DNA from: Chara braunii
Taxonomy: Eukaryota; Streptophyta; Charophyceae; Charales; Characeae
NCBI GenBank assembly: GCA_003427395.1
Contig: BFEA01000477.1
Span: 1,066,209-1,094,815, forward strand
Length of the DNA stretch: 28,607 bases
Direction: 5' to 3'
The notes beneath the pieces were generated by a model, which ran no database searches, was not told the DNA's origin, and saw nothing but the letters and a program-made list of their open reading frames with translations. Positions 8,951 to 18,624 of the stretch are shown here, in pieces; positions within the stretch are counted from its first letter, which is position 1, and every line of letters begins with the position of its first letter. The translations under genes were made by a program, and so were the position numbers.

Positions 8951-10171
8951 CACTTCTGGATCTTGATAATATATATTTGGGACCGGGGCGGGGCAGGGCA
9001 GCGGGGGCAGCGGGGGTGCGTGGTGCACTCGTGCGTGCGGCGGCCTTAGCCTTGGCGCACGCGTTGTGCAACTCCTCTCCTTTTTCGCCATGTGTCCTCT
9101 CTCCACGCTGCTGTGTCTGAACACCGTTTTCCGCTGTTTTTTTCCCCAAGAAACCCTGAAAATCCCGCTATCGGGATTATACCGTTTCTCGCTGTTAAGT
9201 GTGGGGGGGGCAGGGCAGGTTGGAGTAGGGAGCGTTCCCGCTCTGATACATGATGGCGTAAAATCCTCACGCCGGCGCCGCCGCTCTCTCTCACCATCTC
9301 CCACCTCCTCCGCCCCCTCGACGCTTCGTTCCCGTCCTCCTCCCCGCACGGGCGCTCCGTCCTTGTCCGATCTACCGCCGCCCTCTTGATTATCTCTCCT
9401 CTTCCCCACATCGAGTTCCCTCTAAACTACCGCATTTTCGCCAACCAGCTCTTTTGTCACCACTTTGCCGTACGACTCTTATGCACAATATTCCCTCATC
9501 ACTCCCCATCCTTCCCCCTTAACATCCTTCTCTTCAGTGTCGCCTGGAGACAGTACAGCCATATAGAGTTGTACTGCATCATCTCCAAAACCTTTCCCGC
9601 AGTAGAGGACGATGAGTCCCTATGCGATAATATCCTCCGCACTATCCCTACCCTGTATCCCGGCTCGTAGCGACTACCTCCTCTCCCTCTCCCGACCCAA
9701 CCATCGATTCCCTCGAGCGCACCGGATCGTCCACTTTGTCGATCTCGGTAACAAAACATCCGACTACTTCCCTCCGCTCCCAGCTGAACGGCCTAGACCA
9801 CTCCATAACCCTCTACTCGTCAGGTTCAACTGAGTGAACTTTCAGTGATTGAGCAGAAGCAGGCAAGATCGGCGGACCATGATGGTGTCACCTGGACGAC
9901 CTCCGCCAATCAAAGAGGTAGGGAGTTGCACATGACAGGGATGGATGGTAGAGATCCTGAAAGAATGAGCCAACAGATTGACAAATACATTGCAATTGAA
10001 GTTGACGTTAACATGGACTCTTACCCGATTTAATGCCAATGCAGGATTTTGTTTATTCTGATACGCTCGGTTCCTCATCCATCCCCTCCACCCCCCCTTC
10101 TTTTCCCTCCACCTTGTAAACTAGTTCTCATTCATGCAATCAGAAGATCGCGTAGTTTTGAAACCCCCTGA
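8951..10171. other. About 1.2 kb without a recognised gene
   Basis: GC-rich with G tracts (8990-9030, 9200-9210) and CT-rich segments (9280-9370, 10070-10120). Two plus-strand open frames have fairly protein-like composition, 9386-9670 (94 codons) and 9845-10033 (62 codons, acidic, ending in TAA), but I recognise neither family. They could be exons of an unknown gene. Confidence 0.35.
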
Positions 10172-10189
10172 GCGTCACATATGTGACGC
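10172..10189. repeat. Perfect 18-bp palindrome
   Basis: GCGTCACATATGTGACGC reads the same on both strands. It contains GTCAC/GTGAC half-sites around CATATG and could be a dimeric protein-binding site, or chance. Confidence 0.75.
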
Positions 10190-11501
10190 GCCAACTTTCG
10201 GACCTGCACCTCTTCCAATCCCCCCCCCCCCCTTTCTTTTTCGAATTTTGGTGTTTTTGCAAACAGGCCGACGAGGCCTTTTTCTGTATGAATTAATGTG
10301 CATTGTTCGTAATCAGGGAGGCCTGTCTTCTCAGGACCTTCGTTTATTTTTTTTGGATCGGTTTTTGGAATTTCATCTTTTCGCAATTCGGGAAATACAT
10401 GAGAATTACACGCACCTTAGCAAGCGCACTAGGAATTTGGCTCGACGGTTTAGAATTCCGGAATAAGCGGGACCCAACATGTCCTTTTTACGCATGAATG
10501 ATCTCGGCTTCGTATCGAAAAATTCTGGGAATTCTTGTGTGAATCTGAATAGACGTAGGACTCTTTCCCGCATTCACTCTATGCATGGAAGTGGTGTTTT
10601 TCAATTTTGAATTAGAGTAGGATATTGAATGAGCTGTAACTGTTTCGATGCCTTTTTTGCTTTCGTCTTGGTGCCATGCATGTGAGGTCTCCAACCATCC
10701 CCCCTCCCCCCCCTCCCTCTCCATTTCCCCCACTACCTTTAACACTCTCTTCTTCACGCTCTTTCTCTCTCCATCTTTCTGTAACCGTTTTTCCATCTCT
10801 GCTTTGCTCTGCGCGCCTTTTTTTCTTTTCTTGATCGTCTGGTCTTGGTTTTGTTTCGTGCTATCATTCTCGCTCTTCTTCTTCCCGCTCTAATCCTTGC
10901 GCTGAAATACTCTGTCGACTCCCTCCTCCTCCCCTCTAGCCAAGGAGATGCGCCGTGCAAGAGGGCGATTCTTGATACACGACGATTCTAATTGGCTACT
11001 ACCGGGATCTGAAGGATCAATATGGATTTCGTCAAGCGATTATCCCTGAACCTTCTCCTACACCTCCCTACCTCAGTCCTAACCCTTCCTAGCATCTACC
11101 TCCTTTTCCGCAGCTACAAATTTCACAAGCGCTCCCGAAAATTTCTCTTTCAACCTGTCAGCCAACTTTCAAGAACCAGTGGCTAAGTGGTATGTGTGAA
11201 GGTGCGAGTCGAAAAGTTCTGACGAGCTAACTGTAATCTTGCCGGTTGTGCGCTAGATCGTCCGACGAACTGTGGGATCCAGGCAAAACTGTGCAGAGAC
11301 TAAGTCGGCGGGGTGACGATCGCTATGGTGGATTAGCACGTGACGGCCGGGATCGTTAGTGCTCGTGAGATGTTCGAGTCGGAAGTTGAGTGAATGCATG
11401 GCCTAGGCCCATGGTGGAATCTTATGACGGAAGCGCCTCTTTTTGTCCCAAAATCTGTATCTTCAAGCGTGAGTTCTAATCACTCGGCTTCTGAGCCGGA
11501 A
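10190..11501. other. About 1.3 kb without a recognised gene
   Basis: A run of C (10220-10231) is followed by a long pyrimidine-rich stretch (10690-10900, CTCTTC and CCCTCC runs). Plus- and minus-strand open frames here only reflect that bias. This could be a 5' leader or promoter, but no downstream coding exon is identified. Confidence 0.4.
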
Positions 11502-11549
11502 TTTCCCTTGACAAGATCGTCGGACTTTCCCTTGACAAGATCGCAGGAC
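11502..11549. repeat. Tandem duplication, 2 x 24 bp
   Basis: TTTCCCTTGACAAGATCGTC + GGAC (11502-11525) is followed directly by the same unit with two changes (11526-11549), 22 of 24 identical. Confidence 0.85.
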
Positions 11550-12382
11550 ATTCTTTGATTGCTTTGTATTTTTTTCTCCCCTCAGATCTGCGTCTATTCT
11601 CCCTCACTCTCTCCTTCGGTTATGTTTTGTCGTAATGGATGAATTATATCAACTTTGCTTCTCTCACTTTGATGTGTGCATGCAATGGGTCGGATTAGAG
11701 AGCTTATTCTACTATGATTGAGATGATGATTGGCTGACCGATTGATCTGGCTGCTTAGAGTGTCGAACAAATAATGTATAATTAAGAAAATTTTTTGTGC
11801 TCGCTTTTGTTGCCATATGAACTGACGGCCCCAACCCGACCGGGCGCCAACTTCCCGTAACCCCGCCGTGCCCCTTCCCGTATAACGAGGAAAGGACACG
11901 TATATGCGAGTGAGATGTACGAGAAGTCGTTTCTAAGATCGGCGGGTGCTACTACTTTCCTCTCGAAAGTTGGTGTTCTGGATTCATCGGTGCAGGTTTT
12001 GTTATTGTTGATACGCACTTTCCACCCTATTCGTTGTTGTTGCCATTTAACGAGTTGATCCTCATCCCGTGGATGGCAGTAGAGCCGCATTGGCCTAACA
12101 CTCTGTGCAGCGATTGTTGCCGCTTCTAGCGTTACCGAGCCAAGGGTTTCCATTATCGCACACACATCGAGGACGAGCATAAGGAGAGGGGTACCCGATT
12201 GAAGCCCTCCACGTCGAACTCGGAGTTGTGTAACGAGCGCCGACGATACCTCATCCGTAAATGGGATACCACGTGTGTACCCGCCCCCTTTCACGCGGAA
12301 CGAAGAGCGACGGCTCACTAGGAAGTTCAACAATACTTTTTGGATTGAATTTCTCATAGCCACAAGCCCCGACCGTGCCTTT
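11550..12382. other. Unassigned; long minus-strand open frame, no known domain
   Basis: A 237-codon minus-strand open frame (12495 down to 11782) is the longest outside the mobile elements. Its sequence is Arg/Val-rich with no recognisable motif. Its first part lies inside the short repeat array at 12383-12505, so its start is not credible as drawn. It may be a remnant of an old mobile-element ORF or chance. Confidence 0.35.
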
Positions 12383-12506
12383 TTCTCCCTTAAAACACGC
12401 GCGGCGACGGACCTCCTTCTTACTAAGGTCGGACCAACACGGAGGATCTCAGTTGTGTCTGTGAACCCACACTCAATTTTTGTTAAGACTCGCACTCCTT
12501 TCTTAT
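12383..12506. repeat. Degenerate minisatellite flanking the LINE (left part)
   Basis: Units begin AAGGTCGGACCAACACGG and end in CCTTAAAAC...ACTCCTTCTTA(C/A)T. A partial unit is at 12383-12424 and a fuller, diverged one at 12425-12506. The next unit lies beyond the LINE at 15614-15667. Twenty-five of 26 bases match between 12425-12450 and 15614-15639. The LINE therefore sits inside this array, or the 26-bp match is a long target-site duplication. Confidence 0.6.
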
Positions 12507-15180
12507 GAAGGTCAATGAAATGATTAAGCTCGCAAGACAGTCAAAACACAACGGGACTATCATATTTATTGAATTCGAGAAGGCATACGGCCATGTGGAT
12601 TGGTTGTTCCTGGATAAGTGCTTGGAAAAACTCAACTTTGGACTGTGCTTTCGACGATGGGTAACGATCCTACATGAGAATGCAACGACCAGGGTAATGG
12701 TGAATGGAAACTTAGCTCCGCCTATCGAACTCCAAAGGTTGGTCAGACAAGGCGATCCAATAGCCCCCTACCTCTTCGTTATAGTCATGGAAGCTCTAGC
12801 TGCTAACCTAAGAACACATAAGGATATCAAGAAAATACAAGTATCCTCGATACCGCATGACGCAATCCCGGTATGCTCTCTCTTTGCAAATGACCTGACC
12901 CTCATGGTCGACGCATCAAGAGAGGCAATGGCCGGAATTTGGTTTATGATGGACCTGTTCTGTAAACTGTCTGGCATGAAGGTGAACTGGAGAAACAAGA
13001 CTCAAGGGTGGTGGATCCACCATCAGGGTGTCAGACCCCCGGAGCAACTTAAGGTTAAATGGCTCCCCCAGGTTGCCCCCATCAGGGTGTTGGGGGTCAT
13101 ACTGACAGCGGAAGGCAAACCATCCGTGAACAATGAATGGATTCCCAAATTCCCCTTGGAAAAGATGACACAATGGCAGGATAAGCACACATCCTTATTC
13201 CGACGCTCGTTAATAATCAACAACGTCGTTCTGGCCACCTTGTGGTACAAATCGGCCATCTGGGCCTTAGATAAGAATGTCCTCCGCCCCTTGCAACGTC
13301 AGATAGCCGCCTTTGTGTGGCGAGGAAATCACGAGTACTAGAATGTCATCAGCAGGGTAGCATGGCACTCTATAATTCAACCCAAAGTCCAAGGTGGGCT
13401 GGGCATTATTGACCCCTCGATCCAAACTAGAGCACTGACACTGCAATGGTTCAAAAGACTCTTATTTAGCCCAGAGACACCATGGAAGGGGCTGACCCTG
13501 GAACAGATCTCCCGTCTAGCACTGCAAACATCGGCAGAGTGCGACCCGTTGATGTGGCTGGAGAACAGAGGATGGCCGATCCCCAAGGAAAAATCCTCGC
13601 AACAAGGCAGCCTCTCTCCCGGCTCTCCCACACAAGCTGCAAGGGAGGATCTGCGGAATGACCCTTTCTGGCCGGCCCTTCTAAGTACATGGTGGAGCCT
13701 TCCCCTACCGGACAAAACCCCACCTGAAAGATGGGAAGAGGTAGCCCGACAACCCCTCTTTGGAAACAGATGGCTGGTAGACTCGAAGGGGCAGACCCTC
13801 CACTGCAGCGACACACCCTAGCGGAGTTGGGTCAAACGGGGAATAACAAGGATCAAGGACATATGGGATACGGACAATGGAGAGTGGGTCAACCCGGGGC
13901 AGCTAAGGGGGAAACTACGCTATTGCCACCACCTGGAGGAGTCTCTCGAGACCCTAATTGAAAAAGTCTCCCTAGAATGGTGGAGGATTCTCAGGAAAGG
14001 CCCCACATTACAAAAAGAGGACTGGGTGGCTATCAAGGAACGTCCCAGGGAGGTGGGAAAGATGATGCAAAACGCTACTAACGAAACAGTGAAGGTCAAT
14101 CTCCATCAAGTGAGATGGAACAATGAAATCAAAAAAATGTGCCCAGAGGAGACAATAACATGTCAAAAAGAAGAGCTATTTAGAATTAGGGTGCTTCACG
14201 AAAAAGAACTATTGATAGCCTATCTTCCACATGTTCCCGTGCACCATCTGGCTCTTGACCCGACAGAATGGAAATGGTCATCATGTACGAGAAATGGCAG
14301 GAAATTTACACAATCCCTGTATGGCCTATCGGTCAAGGCAACCTACAGGCTTCTCAGGCCGAGATTAAACCTGCAAGACCAGGTGGAGAGCCGCTGGATG
14401 AGGCATTTGAATGTAAGTAAGATGACCTGAAGAAAATTAAATGGTTCAAAATGGCAAAAGAAAAGCCCGCGAATTTGGCTTCGCTGCAATGGCAGATAGA
14501 GCACCGCTGCCTTCCGACCAACGACTGGCTTATCGATAGAACACGGCTGGAGCAAATGGGGAAAGTTGTACCATGGTGCAGACTGTGCACTGACGCGTTT
14601 CCATCCCGGAAAAGGCCCGAGACTATTGAGCACATATTTCTGCAGTGCCCGGGAGCAATCTGGCTATAGAGATGGTGGGACAGAATTTGGGACCAACTAG
14701 AAACGCTATCTCCATGGCCGTGGGATTGGAAAGCCCTGCTCTGTGAAGTATGGACTGAAGAGGGGATGGACGAGTTCACCAGTAACATGTTCAAATTGGG
14801 ACGCAGGGCGGTACTTTGGGCCCTCTGGAGACGGCGATGTACCTACGAAATGGAACGGGTACGACTAGATGGCCCGGAGTTTGTTGATAGTATCCAACAA
14901 CAGATCCAAACAGAAATTGCTGCGAAATGGGAATCTGTCAAAGTCCAGACACGACATGACAACCAACGCAAAATTCAAAATTTCTCCTCGAGCTGGCTGG
15001 GGGGGGACAAAGGGGGAAGGATAGGGAGAGTGGAGTGGAGAGGTGGACAGGAAACAGGGGAGGGATTAGTCAGGGACTATCGGCTTCTTTTCAACGACTG
15101 GACAAAGATAGATGCAGCTATCCCAATGAAATCCGCCCAAGAACTCCCCGATCTCTTCATCCCCCCTCAAATAGCATAGT
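12505..15180 (+). pseudogene. LINE ORF2 fragment: reverse transcriptase and zinc-binding C-terminus, broken
   Basis: The frame from the ATG at 12505 gives LINE reverse transcriptase: FEKAY...HVDW (RT motif A region), R.GDP.APYLF (12748-12777 region), and the FADD box written FAND (12883-12894), followed by LTLMV. The motif A Asp positions are Glu (12571-12573) and Gly (12589-12591), so catalytic residues are lost. The frame runs through TAG at 13339 and 13819 to a TGA at 14428. A shift near 14415 then moves it to another frame, with TAG at 14667, ending TAG 15178-15180. The C-terminal part (14451-14669) has CxxC...H....C, the zinc-binding domain typical of plant L1 ORF2. The endonuclease half is absent. 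The known role of the family is copying LINE RNA at the target site; this copy cannot do so. Confidence 0.88.
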
Positions 15181-15586
15181 AGACTTAGAATGGTATGGGA
15201 GAGAGGGATGAAAAGAAGGGAGAGAGGTCGTGTCTGAGGCTAGTAGTAAACTGTCAATTTTCTACCCTTCAGTCGGGGCTGGGTTTCTGTCCTCAAGAGG
15301 ACGTGCAGTGGGGGGAGGAAGGGACCAGCAGGTGAATGGTAATATCTGGCGCCGCTCTCAAAGTGAAGAGGCCCCTCCCCTGACCCGGAGTCCTGCTCAG
15401 TCAATCCCCTGGACTTCCAGGGCAATCAATGCTGACAGGAAATCGCTGTATGTGTGATTGGATGTAAATGGGACGCTGCACCCGTTTTCCAGCAGGTGTT
15501 GCTCCCCACCAATAGATGGAGCCGTCCCCTGGGTGGTAGTGGTGTCTGCTCCTACCAGCACCACTAACGCTGTTGGAGGCGTTTTC

Positions 15587-15615
<29 letters not shown>
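15587..15615 (+). repeat. LINE poly-A tail, 29 A
   Basis: An uninterrupted A run follows GTTTTC at the LINE 3' end and defines the 3' boundary of the insertion. Confidence 0.95.
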
Positions 15616-15617
<2 letters not shown>

Positions 15618-15667
15618 TCGGACCAACACGGGGGATCTCCCTTAAAACCCACACTCCTTCTTAATAA
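15614..15667. repeat. Minisatellite unit right of the LINE
   Basis: The unit runs from AAGGTCGGACC to CTCCTTCTTAAT and the next AAGGTGCGACC starts at 15668. This supports tandem units with an AAGGT start on both sides of the LINE. Confidence 0.6.
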
Positions 15668-16242
15668 GGTGCGACCGGAAGGCAGCGCAGGGTGTGTGGT
15701 TGAGCGTCACACGGCGTGGAGGTCACCGCCCAAGGAGGATGCTACCTCACTATATCACCAGGAAGACCAAAGTGTTCTTCCTCATTTGCTGCGTGCAAGT
15801 TTGGAGCAGCGCTGCTGGGGAAGACGGAGCGCCCAGCTCTCCACCTTGGGTATGGTGGAGGAGCTCAATCAGGAGGAGGAAGAAGGGACTAGGAGAGGGG
15901 AGCGCCAGGGGTACTTACCTGGCTATGGTGGACACCTTCTTCATCACCTTGGCGAGCGCTGCATCTGGAAGGCCCCTGTTGGGATAGAGCTGCACTATTA
16001 TTAAAGAAGCTTCGAGGCAGAGTCAGGCATGGCAGCCAGAGTAGAAGAGGCCATAGCTGCTTTGCGTTGTCATTTGCACGTCAGGGCAACGCCCTTAGTA
16101 GTCCACCATTGCCTCGGCCTGGAGGATGAAGGAAGAGGAAGGTGGCCATGGCTATGGTGGATCTCAAGTTGTGTCGGCAGTAGAAGAAGGATTCACACAT
16201 TGATTCTGGTTCTGCCATTCGTCATTACAATTATTATTAGAG
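15668..16242. other. About 570 bp without a recognised gene
   Basis: GGAGGA-rich sequence with short open frames only. CTATGGTGGA recurs (15848, 15922, 16152), which suggests a faint degenerate repeat. No domain or RNA gene seen. Confidence 0.4.
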
Positions 16243-16473
16243 AAAACTAGGGCACTGTCATTGTTTGAGTTTCTAAATGCATTTCAAACTGCCGTTTCGC
16301 AGTCCAGTCCGGTCCCAACTTTACAATGCAGTCGAAACTCGCATTTTGCAGAAAAGTCGCACTGCGGGAGTTTGTAACTGCAGTTCAGTCAGGCACGTGG
16401 CCATTGTTTTTTGACGTTTTTCCTTTTTTCTGGGCGTTCGAAACTCCTCTTTGCAGAAAAGAAGCACTATCAT
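16243..16473. repeat. Tandem duplication, copy 1 (offset 298 bp)
   Basis: Begins AAAACTAGGGC, contains GCATTTCAAA, ACTTTACAATGCAGTCG and CTGCAGTTCAGTCAG..CACGTGGCCATT, and ends GAAGCACTATCAT. The second copy starts at 16541. Most differences are single bases. No protein is encoded. It may be a pair of non-autonomous elements of one family. Confidence 0.8.
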
Positions 16474-16540
16474 GTGCGGGAGTTTGAAACTCCGCTTTGC
16501 GGAAAAAGAAGCACTATTATCTGGCCCCGTGCCTGACTGG
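16474..16540. repeat. Spacer with an extra copy of the right-end motif
   Basis: GTTTGAAACTCCGCTTTGCG followed by GAAAAAGAAGCACTATTAT repeats the right-end motif of both flanking copies (16435-16473 and 16735-16772). Confidence 0.6.
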
Positions 16541-16772
16541 AAAACTAGGGCGCGGTCATGGTTTGAGTTTCGAAATGCATTTCAAAATGCCATTTCGCAG
16601 TCCAGTTCGGTCCGAACTTTACAATGCAGTCGGAACTCTGCTTTGCAGAAAAGTCGCGCTGCGGGATATTTTAGCTGCAGTTCAGTCAGCACGTGGCCAT
16701 TTTTTTTCGTTTTTTTTTTCTTTTTCCGGGCGCCGTTCGAAACTCCACTTTGCAGAAAAGAAGCACTATCAT
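16541..16772. repeat. Tandem duplication, copy 2
   Basis: Aligns over its whole length with 16243-16473, from AAAACTAGGGC to GAAGCACTATCAT. It differs by single bases and in the length of the T-rich middle (TTTTTTTTCGTTTTTTTTTT near 16700). Confidence 0.8.
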
Positions 16773-17009
16773 AAAATTACTACTAATTGCGCACTGAGCA
16801 AATCGCACCCTTTCCTCTGAATCTGGTCTTTATTATGATCCAGTACAGCCAGCAATCAAGCAGTGCTGCACCTTGGGCGAACAGTCCCACAAACGGAGGG
16901 ATAAGACGACATGCTACCCCAGCCCCTTTGGAAAAACCCAAAAAGGCAAAAAACAAACAAACACATTGATGTTCCTTCCTGAGAGAGGAAAAAAAGTCCA
17001 TGAAATTAA

Positions 17010-17106
17010 GGGCCAGATCCCACTAGCCCCTATTCTTCATTTCTGACCGTTGATCTTCGTAATCGAGGGTGAAAAATGAATAATCCAGGGTAGTGGGGTC
17101 TGACCC
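17010..17106. mobile_element. Tourist-like MITE, 97 bp, TAA target duplication
   Basis: Left end GGGCCAGATCCCACTAG; right end inward GGGTCAGACCCCACTAC; similarity continues to TTCATTT about 35 bases in. TAA flanks both sides (17007-17009 and 17107-17109). A GGG/CCC terminus with a three-base TAA/TTA duplication is the signature of PIF/Harbinger (Tourist) MITEs. No transposase is present; mobilisation would need one elsewhere in the genome. Confidence 0.75.
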
Positions 17107-17203
17107 TAATCCTGTTTGCCCAGCTCAACTAGGAGTCTAGGAGGGATGAACCAATTGGGCTCGCTCCATTGGTACACCCTTGAACTGTTGAAATACAGAC
17201 CAG
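17107..17203. other. Spacer between MITE copies
   Basis: No feature apart from a short CCAAT/ATTGG inverted pair near 17150-17172. Confidence 0.4.
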
Positions 17204-17370
17204 GGGCGAGGTCCCACTAGCAAAGAGGATCCGATAGAATGTCTGAATCTGGACGAGTTTATGGAGATGTGCATGAAATCGAGATTGAACTGCTTTTCTG
17301 CATCTGTGCTTAAGACACATCCAGATTCAGGAGCACGATCCTCTCCTTTTTGTTAATGGGACCTCGGCCC
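17204..17370. mobile_element. MITE with ~55-bp inverted arms, copy 2
   Basis: Left arm GGGCGAGGTCCCACTAGCAA...GAATCTGGACG; right arm inward GGGCCGAGGTCCCATTAACA...GAATCTGGATG. The arms pair along about 55 bases around a centre near 17280-17310. TAA is not seen at the edges; CCAGG overlaps both ends (17200-17204 and 17369-17373). The arms match those at 17726-17887. Confidence 0.72.
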
Positions 17371-17380
17371 AGGTCCTGAG

Positions 17381-17472
17381 CTTTGCAGCAAAGTCGCACG
17401 GCAGAGTTTGTAGCTGCAGTTCAGTCAGGCACGTGGCCAGATGATAGTGCTTCTTTTTCTGCAAAGCGGAGT
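17381..17472. repeat. Partial copy of the 16.2-16.8 kb repeat, with inverted end
   Basis: The first part (17381-17437, GCAGCAAAGTCGCAC... to CACGTGGCCA) is in direct orientation relative to 16341-16404. The second part (17441-17472, GATAGTGCTTCTTTTTCTGC + AAAGCGGAGT) is the reverse complement of the right-end motif at 16490-16520. The family thus ends in the same motif in either orientation, which suggests terminal inverted repeats. Confidence 0.6.
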
Positions 17473-17725
17473 AACTGTTTTTTTTTTTTTCCAATTTTCA
17501 TTTCAAGCAGTGAATGGTCTAAAGACATGCTTACTTTAAAAACAAAGCAAATAAATATACCAAATAAATCACACATGAAAGCTATCATTCATTCAGTCAA
17601 ATGCAAAATTGGTGACATAAATAGTCTGCCACGTGGAAGTTGGCATTTACCTGATATGTTTATAACCACATGCGAGATTGTGATCCCTTAGCCAACGACA
17701 CAACCTCCCGTGTAAGTTGTATTCG
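17473..17725. other. No feature recognised; AT-rich
   Basis: T-rich at 17479-17492, then AT-rich sequence with no coding or repeat signal. Confidence 0.4.
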
Positions 17726-17887
17726 GGCCAGATCCCACTGGCAAAGAGGATTGGAAGAAGTGTGTGAATCTGGACGTGTTCCAGGCAGAGATGCAGAAAA
17801 GTAGATCAATCACAATTTTCCGCACCTGTCCACAAACACGTCCACATTCAGACACTTACTACAATCCTCTATGCCAGTGGGATCTGG
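17726..17887. mobile_element. MITE with ~60-bp inverted arms, copy 3 (best preserved)
   Basis: Left arm CCAGATCCCACTGGCAAAGA...GAATCTGGACGTGTT (from 17728); right arm inward CCAGATCCCACTGGCATAGA...GAATGTGGACGTGTT (from 17887). Nearly nine of ten bases pair over about 60 bases, leaving a loop of roughly 40. The outermost bases (GGG versus a longer GGACA) do not agree, so the exact ends and target duplication are unclear. Confidence 0.75.
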
Positions 17888-18213
17888 TGTCCTTTGTGGG
17901 GAATGGTTGTGAATCACCAACATGTCTTCACAAAACACACCGCCTGCAGAACATGTCTTTACAAAAAGACGGCCCATGTGGGGCTACCAGGCCCCCAGTG
18001 TGAACAATCAGGAGACTCCCATTGGTACCCAGATATCGTCCACCTCTAACGCCACCTCCCCTACTGTTAACCTCCATCCCACCACCTCCCTGCCACCATG
18101 TCCCTCCCACCGTCCCACTTCCTAAACCTCACACATGCTTACTTCCTTCCTATAGCTTTTTGATTCCTATTTCCATAACAGTTGTCATTCATCATCGGTT
18201 GTCATCCTTCTTC
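17888..18213. other. No gene recognised; CCACC-rich stretch
   Basis: Mostly CCACCTCCC-type sequence (18040-18120). The open frames here are Pro/Ser-rich by composition and not convincing. Confidence 0.4.
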
Positions 18214-18260
18214 TTACTCGTCAGCAACCCCGGGGACCTTACTCATCAGCAACCCCGGGG
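18214..18260. repeat. 22-bp direct repeat, 25-bp period
   Basis: TTACTC(G/A)TCAGCAACCCCGGGG, at 18214-18235 and 18239-18260, 21 of 22 identical. The second copy runs into the end of the MITE fragment at 18258. Confidence 0.8.
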
Positions 18261-18340
18261 CGAGGTCCCATTAGAAAAGTGCGATTGGATTGAACGCCTG
18301 AATCTGGACGTGTTTGATGGAAAGTTGCAGAAATGGGGAC
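18258..18340. mobile_element. MITE copy 4, one arm only
   Basis: GGGCGAGGTCCCATTAGAAA...GAACGCCTGAATCTGGACGTGTT matches the left arms at 17204 and 17726. No right arm follows, so the copy is truncated at about 18335-18340. Confidence 0.65.
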
Positions 18341-18601
18341 TACCTCATCTTTGCATTTAAAGCCTATTCCCCTACTTCCCATAGCGGTCCACCCGCAGCA
18401 CTGACACAATTTGACAGGAAATCGGCCTACCTGACCAAAATCGCTAGCAGCACTGACCAAGAATACAGAAACGGCACCCTCGCCGAATACCTGCGCAGCT
18501 ATAAATCCCCCATGGAGGCGGCAGCTGAGGCCGCGTCCGCGGATTCTCAAGGCTGCGTGGCGGCCAGTGGAGGGGGGGGGTGGCGGGGTTGGGGGGTCTG
18601 A
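18314..18601 (+). CDS. Hypothetical 95-codon open frame, possible host exon
   Basis: I do not recognise this frame. From about residue 18 onward its composition is varied and protein-like, with an Ala-rich helix-like stretch (EAAAEAASAD, around residues 69-78) and then Gly/Trp low complexity. The first codons lie inside the truncated MITE arm, so the ATG at 18314 is not credible as a native start; an exon beginning after TTTGCATTTAAAG (about 18361) is more plausible. The LTR retrotransposon is inserted 28 bases after the stop. A minus-strand frame of 138 codons overlaps it and is Pro/Gly biased. It may be a fragment of a host gene disrupted by transposons, or chance. Confidence 0.2.
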   Translation: MMESCRNGDYLIFAFKAYSPTSHSGPPAALTQFDRKSAYLTKIASSTDQEYRNGTLAEYLRSYKSPMEAAAEAASADSQGCVAASGGGGWRGWGV

Positions 18602-18624
18602 TTGGGGTTGCACAACCCCAACCC

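Larger units (their letters stand above)
12500..15615 (+). mobile_element. 5'-truncated L1-type LINE, about 3.1 kb
   Basis: This non-LTR retrotransposon copy keeps only the ORF2 part from the reverse-transcriptase fingers onward, a 3' UTR of about 400 bases (15181-15586) and a 29-base poly-A (15587-15615). 5' truncation with an A tail is the usual result of target-primed reverse transcription. The sequence after the tail starts AAGGTCGGACC, which also occurs at 12425-12450 and as AAGGTC at 12507, so the exact 5' junction is uncertain. The copy is inactive (see the ORF2 entry). A second, tiny copy of its 3' end lies at 7569-7651. Confidence 0.88.

Noticed and set aside
8933-9411. 158- and 121-codon minus frames rich in Arg/Gly/Glu
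   Set aside because: They are translations of GC-rich low-complexity sequence in two registers at once.
12425-12450. 26-bp match as a certain LINE target-site duplication
   Set aside because: The same unit recurs as part of a local minisatellite, so the match may predate the insertion; kept only as one of two readings.
11782-12495. 237-codon minus-strand open frame as a gene
   Set aside because: It is the longest frame outside the elements, but it has no recognisable motif and its start lies in the repeat array next to the LINE. GC-rich sequence easily yields such frames.
17010-18340. Repeated arms as a CRISPR array
   Set aside because: The repeats are inverted arms of transposon copies with irregular spacing, not direct repeats with regular spacers.
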